A stretch of 10,058 nucleotides of DNA. It comes from JBCCLJ01 sp039026915 (lineage in GTDB: Bacteria; Acidobacteriota; Thermoanaerobaculia; Multivoradales; Multivoraceae). The notes below the pieces were generated by a model. That model was not told the DNA's origin. It worked only from the letters and a program-made list of their open reading frames with translations, and ran no database searches. Where the stretch lies: the NCBI GenBank assembly GCA_039026915.1, contig JBCCLJ010000236.1, positions 1 to 10,058 on the forward strand, read 5' to 3'. The position numbers and the translations under genes are program-made. Positions 1 to 5,040 of the stretch are shown here, in pieces (within the stretch, counting starts at the first letter, position 1; each line of letters begins with the position of its first letter).

Positions 1-114
1 GCCGGTGACCTTGAACTCGTCGCCGGCCGCGTCGTCCGACGCGTTGAACCAGGCAAGCGCAGCATCGACACGCGGCTGCAGCGCTTCGGGAATCGTCTCA
101 CTGACTTGGGGCAT
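1..114 (-). CDS. Hypothetical protein, N-terminal 38 codons only (runs off the left edge)
   Basis: The reverse strand reads 38 uninterrupted codons from an ATG at 114 to the window edge. The peptide begins MPQVSETIPEALQPRVDAA and continues with an acidic stretch, so it looks soluble and has no signal peptide. A GAAAGG element lies a few bases upstream of the start. The gene follows the cupin gene by 79 bp on the same strand and could be the third gene of that unit. The visible part is too short to identify a family, and nothing can be said about function. It is called a gene because its start sits behind a purine-rich site, its third positions are GC-rich, and it continues the direction of its neighbours. 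Confidence 0.55.
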   Translation of the reverse strand, partial: MPQVSETIPEALQPRVDAALAWFNASDDAAGDEFKVTG

Positions 115-140
115 CTGGAGCCTTTCTGTGCTTTCGCTAC

Positions 141-159
141 TTCGGGAAGCCTACCCGAA
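141..159. other. Short perfect inverted repeat between two minus-strand genes
   Basis: TTCGGG (141-146) and CCCGAA (154-159) are perfect 6-bp arms around a 7-nt loop. They lie in the 79-bp gap between the cupin stop and the start of the left-edge gene. There is no T-run on the minus-strand side, so it does not meet the pattern of an intrinsic terminator. It may be a weak attenuating or mRNA-stabilising hairpin, or chance in GC-rich DNA. Confidence 0.25.
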
Positions 160-193
160 CCGGCAGCAATGCGCTCTCAGGCCCGGTCGCACC

Positions 194-592
194 TCAGGGA
201 GGCGTGGTCAGCGTCGCCCCGGGCTCCGCCACGATGATCGCCAGCACCTTCGCCCCTTCGTCACCGCCGCGGAAGACCCGATGCAGCGCACCTTCCGATT
301 CGACGAAGGAACCGCCGGCGGCGATTTCACGCTCGGGGTCGTCGTCGACGGCGAAGATCAGCGAGCCCTCGAGCACGTAGCCGAAGACAGGACCGGCGTG
401 GCGATGCTCCGGAGAGTCGGCGCCCGGAGCGACGTCCAGGACGAGGTAGTTGGCCTGCAGAGACCTGCCGCCCCAGGTCAGGGGCTGCGCTTCGGGACCG
501 GTGGTCGAGGGCTGCGCCAGGGCGACGAAAAGGCCGCCGGCGACGAGTCCGAGGAGGGTCAGACAGAGGAGGAGGGGTTTGCGGTCGTTCAT
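194..592 (-). CDS. Small exported or membrane-anchored cupin-domain protein
   Basis: This is a 132-residue protein. Residues 5-26 are hydrophobic (leucine, valine, glycine and alanine), read as a signal peptide with possible cleavage after FVALA, or as an anchor. Residues 50-125 form a single cupin barrel: G57 and the HRH pair H63/H65 match cupin motif 1, YVLEGSL (72-78) is the typical following strand, and H104 fits motif 2. The glutamate normally found 3-4 residues after HxH is absent (V69/F70), so metal binding may be incomplete or use another ligand. The frame is open further upstream to 967, but the ATG at 592 was chosen because the hydrophobic leader begins there and the extension overlaps the preceding gene and is arginine-rich. 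The gene lies 44 bp downstream of the secreted protein gene and probably shares its transcript. The fold is well supported; the substrate is unknown. Confidence 0.8.
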   Translation of the reverse strand: MNDRKPLLLCLTLLGLVAGGLFVALAQPSTTGPEAQPLTWGGRSLQANYLVLDVAPGADSPEHRHAGPVFGYVLEGSLIFAVDDDPEREIAAGGSFVESEGALHRVFRGGDEGAKVLAIIVAEPGATLTTPP

Positions 593-636
593 GCCCCACG
601 CTACGCAGAGCAGGCCCCACGACGCAAACGGCACGC

Positions 637-1593
637 TCAGTTCTCTTCCTTCTCCGCCTTCTCCCGCTCCTCCATACGCGCCGCTCGGAGGATGTTGGTC
701 ATCGCATAGTTGCCTTCGTGACAGGCGAACTCGTAGATCGGCGGCTCCATCGCGCGCAGGGTGTTCTCGGTCGTCCAGGGCCGCTCGAACGAGCTCGGGT
801 CCTCGAAGGTGATCTGGTAATCGATCGTTTCGGCGTCCACGCGAACGAACCGCTCGACGACGCGCAGACCCTCGGTGGCACCGAAGTAGACACCCTGGCC
901 ACTGAAGTTCGTCGTTTCGACGACCAGCGTGTCGCCGTCCCAGCGCCCGCGCGAGATGCCGTTCCACTGACGCACCTTCGGATCGACCGGCTCACCGCCG
1001 AGCGGGACGATACGCGTCTCCATGAGCTCACTCTGAATCACCACGTAGTCCTCGGTCTGCACGATCTGGTGATGGTTGAGATAGAGCGGGTTCGGCATGT
1101 AGAGCGCTCCCGTCATCAGGCAGCGGTTGGCGTTGTGCCGAACCTCAGGGCCGTCGGTCGGCGCCGTCGGCGAGATGAAGGTGAACAGGCTCCACAGATG
1201 CCGCTGGCGACCCTCGGCAGTGAACGGGATTCGACCGTCGGGCGGATCGATGACGAGCGACGTGCGCAGGGTGCGAACGACGTCCTGCGGCGGACCGAGC
1301 CAGATCTCGCTCAGCTCGCCCGTCACCTTGCCCTCCAGGGTGTTTCCGGCAATCTCCATCACGCGCTCGAAGCCGGTGCCGCGGATCGCCTCCGCCTCTT
1401 CCTCGGTGAGGAACTCCCGGTCTCTCATCGCCAGCGGCCGCTCCAGCGGCGTCAGAGTTCCCGAGTCCCAGACTCCGTTGAGGCTCGCCGTACCCCAGGG
1501 TGTGCGCGGTGCGTCCTGCGCGAGGGCAAGCCCGGCGACGAGCGGTCCCAGTGTGAAAACGGCAAGGGTGCGAAAGGCGGTCTGTCTTCCCAT
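637..1593 (-). CDS. Secreted protein of unknown function (TPWG...CHEGNY type)
   Basis: This 318-residue protein has a clear signal peptide: a basic start (MGRQTAFR), a hydrophobic core at residues 9-24, and an AxA-like site before QD at 26-27. The mature part begins with TPWGTASLNGVWD (31-43) and contains NANRCL (154-159), GDTLVVETTNF (220-230), ITFEDP (261-266) and a C-terminal FACHEGNYAMTNILR (289-303), then a charged tail rich in E and K. From memory, these motifs mark an abundant uncharacterised family in environmental Proteobacteria and Acidobacteria that often occurs in paralogous copies; no activity is known to me. Two cysteines (158 and 291) could form a disulphide after export. GGAGAAG lies just upstream of the ATG. 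The gene has its own candidate promoter and is followed by the cupin gene, also with an export signal, so both may act outside the cytoplasm. Confidence 0.85.
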   Translation of the reverse strand: MGRQTAFRTLAVFTLGPLVAGLALAQDAPRTPWGTASLNGVWDSGTLTPLERPLAMRDREFLTEEEAEAIRGTGFERVMEIAGNTLEGKVTGELSEIWLGPPQDVVRTLRTSLVIDPPDGRIPFTAEGRQRHLWSLFTFISPTAPTDGPEVRHNANRCLMTGALYMPNPLYLNHHQIVQTEDYVVIQSELMETRIVPLGGEPVDPKVRQWNGISRGRWDGDTLVVETTNFSGQGVYFGATEGLRVVERFVRVDAETIDYQITFEDPSSFERPWTTENTLRAMEPPIYEFACHEGNYAMTNILRAARMEEREKAEKEEN

Positions 1594-1634
1594 CTCTTCT
1601 CCAGAGTCAGCGCACTCCGCGCGCGCTCACGGAG

Positions 1635-1663
1635 AGTCTAAAGGCGGCTGGCGCCGACGTCTT
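1635..1663 (-). promoter_or_regulatory. Candidate promoter of the secreted-protein gene
   Basis: On the minus strand, AAGACG (1663-1658) and TAGACT (1640-1635) are separated by exactly 17 bp, and the -10-like element ends 41 nt before the ATG at 1593. The -35 match is weak (3 of 6) and the -10 moderate (4 of 6). The same AAGACG-N17-TAGAYT pattern occurs upstream of the hydrolase gene (8955-8983), which raises the chance that it is used. No terminator is visible for the preceding crotonase gene, so readthrough is also possible. Confidence 0.35.
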
Positions 1664-1741
1664 CCTCCCGTTCGGAGAACTTCCGGGGAGCTCGGCCAGG
1701 AGACTCAGCCGACCCCAAAAGGCAGCCGGCCCGCGAGGCCC

Positions 1742-2527
1742 TCAGCGCCCTTGGAAGACCGCGGGGCGCTTCTCCTGAAAGGACCGGATGCCCTCAGCGA
1801 AGTCTTCGGAGTTTGCCGTCCGCGCCCGCATCGTCGGAATCTCGCCGAAGGCGGCGGCCTCCCCCTGCTCGAGGTAGACCGCGGCCGCCCGTTTGATCTC
1901 GCGAATCGCGAGCGGCGCGCACTCGCAGATCTCGAGGGCGAGCTCCCTGGCTCTCTGGATCTGCTTACCGACCGGGACCACTTCCTGCACGAAACCGAGC
2001 TCGAGCGCCCTCGCGGCATCGAACTCGTCGGCGCGCAGCAGGTGGTACATCGCACGCCCCCAGCCGGCGCGCTCGACGTAGCGCACGTGGGCACCGCCGA
2101 AGACCGCGAGACCGCGCTTGGGCTCGAGCTGTGCGAAGCGTGCATTCTCGGCAGCCACGACGATGTCGACCCCCAACATCATCTCGATTCCGATCGTGAA
2201 GCAGACTCCCTGCACCGCCATCAGCACCGGCTTGCTGCAGCGACGGCGAATGGAGAAGGCGTCGACGCGCTCATCGATCTGTGCATCCCGCGATCCGTCC
2301 GTGAAGGAGCCGGCGAAGCGCGGGAGGTCGAGACCCGCCGTCGTGTGATCGCCGGCGAACGTCAGGAGGCCGACCCGAGCTTCGTCGTCGTTTTCCAGAG
2401 ACGTCATCGCGTCTGCGAGCTGGTCGAACATCTCGGGCGTGAAGCCGTTCATCTTGTCCGCGCGGTCGACGTGAATCTCGAGGACGTGGTCCTCGAGGCG
2501 GGTCGTCACGGTGCCGTTCTCGCTCAT
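1742..2527 (-). CDS. Enoyl-CoA hydratase/isomerase (crotonase) family protein
   Basis: This 261-residue protein has the usual length of a single-domain crotonase. Residues 62-68 (TTAGLDL) and 112-117 (IGIEMM) form the two parts of the oxyanion hole. E115 and E135 are 20 residues apart and align with the two catalytic glutamates of rat mitochondrial enoyl-CoA hydratase (Glu144 and Glu164). The second lies in QLEPKRGL, where PExxxG is typical. The later block ALELGFVQEVVP (174-185) is the standard family segment. Acyl-CoA hydration is therefore possible, but crotonases also isomerise, dehalogenate or hydrolyse, so the exact reaction is open. GGAGAAGGAGAG precedes the ATG. The gene starts 36 bp after the SDR gene and probably shares its mRNA, which suggests a shared role in breaking down a fatty, cyclic or steroid-like acyl-CoA. 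Confidence 0.92.
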   Translation of the reverse strand: MSENGTVTTRLEDHVLEIHVDRADKMNGFTPEMFDQLADAMTSLENDDEARVGLLTFAGDHTTAGLDLPRFAGSFTDGSRDAQIDERVDAFSIRRRCSKPVLMAVQGVCFTIGIEMMLGVDIVVAAENARFAQLEPKRGLAVFGGAHVRYVERAGWGRAMYHLLRADEFDAARALELGFVQEVVPVGKQIQRARELALEICECAPLAIREIKRAAAVYLEQGEAAAFGEIPTMRARTANSEDFAEGIRSFQEKRPAVFQGR

Positions 2528-2563
2528 CGCTCTCTCCTTCTCCGATTCAGTGCCGTCGGGCAG

Positions 2564-3322
2564 TCAGTTCCACCAGGCCGTATCCGAGAACGACCGCAGG
2601 TCCATCTCGAACGTGCGCGTCGACCGGTGCTGACGCGCGAGCTGCACGTAGGCCTCGGCAATGTGCTCGGGCTGGATCAGGCCGTCGGCGGCTCCCGTCG
2701 TGCTGCGGAGTTGCTCGAACTGCTCGGCGCCGAGCATCTTTCCCAGAGTGTCCGGAGCATCGACCGCACCGTCGATGAGCACGTGCGCGACGTGAACGCC
2801 CTGAGGGCCGAACTCGGCGTTCAACGTCTGGCACAGCATGCGCCGCCCACCCATCGCAGCTGCGTGCGAGTGCTGGCCTGCGTTGCCGCGCACGGCGGCC
2901 GTCGAAGACGTGACGATGAAACTCCCGGAGCCTCGTTCAGCCATGCGGGGAAGCAGGGCCGAGGCCGTACGAAAGACGCCGAACGTCGCCATGCGCCAGC
3001 CGAGTTCGAAGACCTTGTAGCTCGTGTCGGTGAGCGCCCGATTGCCGATCTGCGCACCGAGGTTGTAGATGAGCACTTCGATGGAGCCGATCTCTTCTTC
3101 GACCTTCTCGATCGTCTCTTCGATGGCGTTCTCTTCCGCCGCGTTCAGAAGGAAACCCGACGCATCTCCTCCTTCGTCGCGGATGCCGGCGACCAGGGCT
3201 TCGAGCCCTTCCGCATCGCTGCGGCGGCACAGCACGGAGTGGTAGCCCTCGCGCGCGAATCTCCGACCTGCGGTGCCGCCGATTCCAGCGCCGGCTCCCA
3301 ATACGAAACAGACTGGCTTCAT
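2564..3322 (-). CDS. SDR-fold protein with a non-canonical active site
   Basis: This 252-residue protein has a Rossmann fold. The N-terminal GAGAGIG (9-15) is the TGxxxGxG-type nucleotide site, R33-R34 after the second strand would favour NADP(H), and YNLGA (86-90) replaces NNAG. S140 in TSST is the expected catalytic serine. Thirteen residues later, where the Tyr of YxxxK belongs, is H153; four residues further, where Lys belongs, is M157 (QHSHAAAMGG). The codons are CAC and ATG, with no nearby frame problem. The C-terminus HRS...DLRSFSDTAWWN resembles, from memory, a subfamily of environmental SDRs with WWN tails that share this change. A classical Tyr/Lys dehydrogenase mechanism is therefore doubtful; it may use another base or only bind a ligand. 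GGAGGAGGAGAAG precedes the ATG. It is probably co-transcribed with the crotonase. Confidence 0.88.
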   Translation of the reverse strand: MKPVCFVLGAGAGIGGTAGRRFAREGYHSVLCRRSDAEGLEALVAGIRDEGGDASGFLLNAAEENAIEETIEKVEEEIGSIEVLIYNLGAQIGNRALTDTSYKVFELGWRMATFGVFRTASALLPRMAERGSGSFIVTSSTAAVRGNAGQHSHAAAMGGRRMLCQTLNAEFGPQGVHVAHVLIDGAVDAPDTLGKMLGAEQFEQLRSTTGAADGLIQPEHIAEAYVQLARQHRSTRTFEMDLRSFSDTAWWN

Positions 3323-3335
3323 CTCTTCTCCTCCT

Positions 3336-3353
3336 CCAGAGGCCGAACTCTGG
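3336..3353. other. Hairpin in the leader of the SDR-crotonase unit
   Basis: CCAGAG (3336-3341) and CTCTGG (3348-3353) are perfect 6-bp arms with a 6-nt loop. On the minus strand the stem ends immediately before the GGAGGAGGAGAAG ribosome site of the SDR gene. It lies between the candidate promoter and the start codon, so it would be in the 5' leader. It could be a protein-binding site or a modest RNA hairpin. It lacks a T-run and is not a terminator. Chance is possible at this arm length. Confidence 0.3.
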
Positions 3354-3370
3354 GCTTGCTCGTTGTACGG

Positions 3371-3399
3371 ACTCTAGAGCTAATGGTTTCGTAACGCAA
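3371..3399 (-). promoter_or_regulatory. Candidate promoter of the SDR-crotonase unit
   Basis: On the minus strand, TTGCGT (3399-3394) and TAGAGT (3376-3371) are 17 bp apart. The -10 element lies 48 nt before the ATG at 3322, in a patch that is AT-richer than the surroundings. The -10 matches consensus at 4 of 6 and the -35 at 3 of 6. The 8-bp palindrome CTCTAGAG overlaps the -10. The 122-bp gap behind the aminotransferase gene and this site suggest that transcription of the SDR unit starts here. Confidence 0.4.
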
Positions 3400-3444
3400 C
3401 CAAAAGCCCCAGGTGACGACGCTCTGGCGACGCGGGGTTCGGCC

Positions 3445-4692
3445 TCAGCCGACGGGCGTTCTCTCGAACGCACTGCGCGCGATCTCGATCGCTTCGTCGA
3501 CCACCGCCTCGTCGTGCGCGAGGCAGAGAAACCAATTCAGCGAAGGGTGGAAGATGGCGCCGAGGTGAGCGGCTTCTCTGGCGAATCGCTGCGAACGGTC
3601 CGCACCTTCGTCGTCGGCGAAGAGGAGCGTCGGCATCGTCACGGGCCCGCTCACGTCGACCCTGTGACCGGTCTCCTCCGCGGCGTGGAGTAGTCCCTTC
3701 CTCAGGCGTTCGCCGGCTGCCGAGATCTTCGTGAACACGTCGTCGCGCTGGTAGACGTCGAGAGTGGTCACCGCGGCCCGGAAAGCCACCGGATCGAAGA
3801 TGTAGGTCGACGTCAGCATGAGGCGGCTGCAGGGCTCCCGCAGCGCTTCCACCCCCAGCAGCGCAGCGACCGAATGACCGTTGCCGAGGGCCTTGCCGAG
3901 GCAGGTCAGATCGGGATCCATCCCCAGGTTTCGGTGACTGCCCTGCGGATGGAGGCGGAAGCCGTGGCGCACGTCATCGAAAGCGATGAAGCCTCCAGCG
4001 ACGCTGCGCACGGTCTCGACGGCCGCGAGGAACTCGGAGCTCGGCTCGCGCGTCGGGCGACGAGGGTTCTGATCCAGCGGATTGAGCAAGACCCCGGCCA
4101 ACCGCTCCGCCGAGCGTCGGACGACGTCGTGGACCGCCTCGGCGTCGTTCCACGGCACGCGCACGAGGTTCGAGGTGTCCCAGCCCTGTCCGGGCCGTGC
4201 GATGAACTCGGGTGAGAGCCCGTGGTAGGCGTTCGAGAAGACCAGGAGGAGCGGGCGCTCCGTCGCGGCACGCAGGATCCGGGCAGCCAACGCTGTCGCG
4301 TCGGAGCCAGCCTTCACCGGAACGGCGAAGTCGTAGCCGGGAACCGCCGCCAGCAGACGCTCGCTCAGCTCGACCAGCGCGGGCGGAAAGAAGGAGGCCA
4401 GCGAAGCACGACCCGCCTGTTCACGCGCCGCCGCCTCGACTTCGGGATGCAGGTAGCCGAGCAGGTTGGGTCCGTTGCCGCAGTTGAAGTCGAGATACGT
4501 CCTGCCATCGACGTCGGTCACTCGGCAGCCGTCCGCGCGCTCGATGAATCCGGGCAGGTTGCCGTCTCCGCCAAAGCGCGCCGAGCGAGAGAAGTAGACG
4601 TTGCCGCCCGGCAGAACGGCGTCGGCTCGCGACCAGAGCCCTTGCCCCCGACGACCGTCGACGGGCCCGGGCGCACCGCCGTCGCCGCTCAC
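3445..4692 (-). CDS. Class III PLP aminotransferase, glutamate-1-semialdehyde 2,1-aminomutase-like
   Basis: With a GTG start at 4692 the protein has 415 residues, close to the usual ~430 of the family. VLPGGNVYFSR (27-37) matches the PGGVNSPVR entry segment, GSDAT (129-133) the phosphate-binding loop, and AYHG (155-158) the ring-stacking segment. FDDV (238-241) carries D239, which contacts the pyridine nitrogen, and LGKALGNG (265-272) carries K267, the Schiff-base lysine. The end, FHPSLNWFLCLAHDEA, matches the family C-terminus, so the chain is complete. The frame is open to 5046, but that extension is arginine- and serine-rich and unlike the family. The GTG at 4692 has AGGAG 8 nt upstream. 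There are no haem or tetrapyrrole genes nearby, so a housekeeping hemL role is not indicated; such paralogues often aminate other substrates. The start overlaps the preceding small ORF by 4 nt. Confidence 0.9.
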   Translation of the reverse strand: MSGDGGAPGPVDGRRGQGLWSRADAVLPGGNVYFSRSARFGGDGNLPGFIERADGCRVTDVDGRTYLDFNCGNGPNLLGYLHPEVEAAAREQAGRASLASFFPPALVELSERLLAAVPGYDFAVPVKAGSDATALAARILRAATERPLLLVFSNAYHGLSPEFIARPGQGWDTSNLVRVPWNDAEAVHDVVRRSAERLAGVLLNPLDQNPRRPTREPSSEFLAAVETVRSVAGGFIAFDDVRHGFRLHPQGSHRNLGMDPDLTCLGKALGNGHSVAALLGVEALREPCSRLMLTSTYIFDPVAFRAAVTTLDVYQRDDVFTKISAAGERLRKGLLHAAEETGHRVDVSGPVTMPTLLFADDEGADRSQRFAREAAHLGAIFHPSLNWFLCLAHDEAVVDEAIEIARSAFERTPVG

Positions 4693-4832
4693 GAGGGGAA
4701 CTCCTGTAGATCGCTCCGGAGAGCCGGCTTCCGATGCGCACCTCCGGACGGGTCGGACTCCGTTTTGCGTACGGCGCGGAGAGCGCTCGAAACGGCGAAA
4801 ACGAGAGGTTCGAGCGCGGCGGATCTCGTCAT
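4689..4832 (-). CDS. Small ORF (47 aa) translationally coupled to the aminotransferase
   Basis: An ATG at 4832 opens 47 codons ending in TGA at 4691-4689, which overlaps the aminotransferase GTG in the shared sequence GTGA. This is the classical 4-nt arrangement for translational coupling. GGAGG lies 7 nt before the ATG, as good as any ribosome site in the window. The peptide begins MTRSAALEPLVFAVSSALRA, a short amphipathic or weakly hydrophobic segment. It continues with a basic, hydrophilic middle (VRKTESDPSGG) and ends HRKPALRSDLQEFPS. GC at third positions is somewhat lower than in neighbouring genes (about 70 percent by hand count). I do not recognise a family. It could be a small partner of the enzyme, a leader peptide that only tunes expression, or a peptide substrate; the last is speculation. 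It is not a displaced aminotransferase N-terminus, because that protein is complete without it. Confidence 0.5.
   Translation of the reverse strand: MTRSAALEPLVFAVSSALRAVRKTESDPSGGAHRKPALRSDLQEFPS
4701..4705 (-). promoter_or_regulatory. Ribosome binding site that fixes the aminotransferase GTG start
   Basis: AGGAG on the minus strand is 8 nt from the GTG at 4692. No comparable site precedes the other possible starts in that frame. It lies inside the last codons of the small ORF, as expected for coupled genes. Confidence 0.7.
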
Positions 4833-4839
4833 GCGGGTG

Positions 4840-4844
4840 CCTCC
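4840..4844 (-). promoter_or_regulatory. Ribosome binding site of the 47-codon small ORF
   Basis: GGAGG on the minus strand is 7 nt from the ATG at 4832. Its strength and spacing are the main reason for treating the small ORF as translated. Confidence 0.5.
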
Positions 4845-4907
4845 GTCGCCTCGCGGTTCGGCGGTGTCCTCCAGGCTTTCGGGAGGCGGCTCGGGAGGTG
4901 CCAGGAG

Positions 4908-4936
4908 TTGACCTCCAAGCCTCAGGTGGGCTGAAT
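4908..4936 (+). promoter_or_regulatory. Candidate promoter of the sensor phosphatase gene
   Basis: TTGACC (4908-4913, 5 of 6 to the -35 consensus) is followed after 17 bp by CTGAAT (4931-4936, a weak -10). This would give a leader of about 100 nt before the ATG at 5041. The inverted repeat GGAGGT (4894-4899) / ACCTCC (4911-4916), spacing 11, overlaps the -35 and could be an operator. The 208 bp between 4833 and 5040 also serve the divergent small ORF and aminotransferase, for which I could not pick a convincing promoter. Confidence 0.35.
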
Positions 4937-4979
4937 CTGTCCGATGCTAGCAGGGCGAAAACACTCCATGAGAGGTGTC

Positions 4980-5039
4980 GCCAACACGAGAGGCTGGGTC
5001 GTTGGCACCCAGAGTGCGACAATCGCAGCCAACCGACTC
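4980..5039 (+). promoter_or_regulatory. Structured mRNA leader with a possible H-type pseudoknot
   Basis: CTGGGT (4994-4999) pairs perfectly with ACCCAG (5007-5012), leaving the loop CGTTGGC. The loop bases GTTGGC (5001-5006) pair perfectly with GCCAAC (5028-5033), which lies 7 nt before the ATG where a Shine-Dalgarno would be. Together these form an H-type pseudoknot with connectors of 1, 0 and 15 nt. A second GCCAAC at 4980-4985 can compete for the same loop. Alternatively, GGGTCGTTGGC (4996-5006) pairs with 5028-5039 with one bulged C and one G-U pair, closing one base before the ATG. The pairings are read directly; a regulatory role is inference, and it matches no riboswitch class I know. 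Confidence 0.35.
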
Positions 5040-5040
5040 C

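Noticed and set aside
593..967. Upstream extension of the cupin gene to 967
   Set aside because: It overlaps the secreted-protein gene in another frame, is Arg-rich, and would bury the hydrophobic leader in the middle of the chain.
1700..1741. Possible intrinsic terminator after the crotonase gene
   Set aside because: Only short GGCC/GGCC and GCCG/CGGC pairings near a TTTT, with the T-run inside the loop and not after the stem.
3336..3353. Hairpin CCAGAG/CTCTGG as a terminator of the aminotransferase gene
   Set aside because: No T-run follows on the minus strand, and it lies next to the SDR ribosome site downstream of a candidate promoter, so a leader hairpin is more plausible.
1127..3394. 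A 755-codon open frame on the plus strand antisense to the crotonase and SDR genes
   Set aside because: Its composition is arginine- and histidine-rich with no recognisable domain, and it mirrors two clear genes of known families. High GC makes such long antisense frames common.
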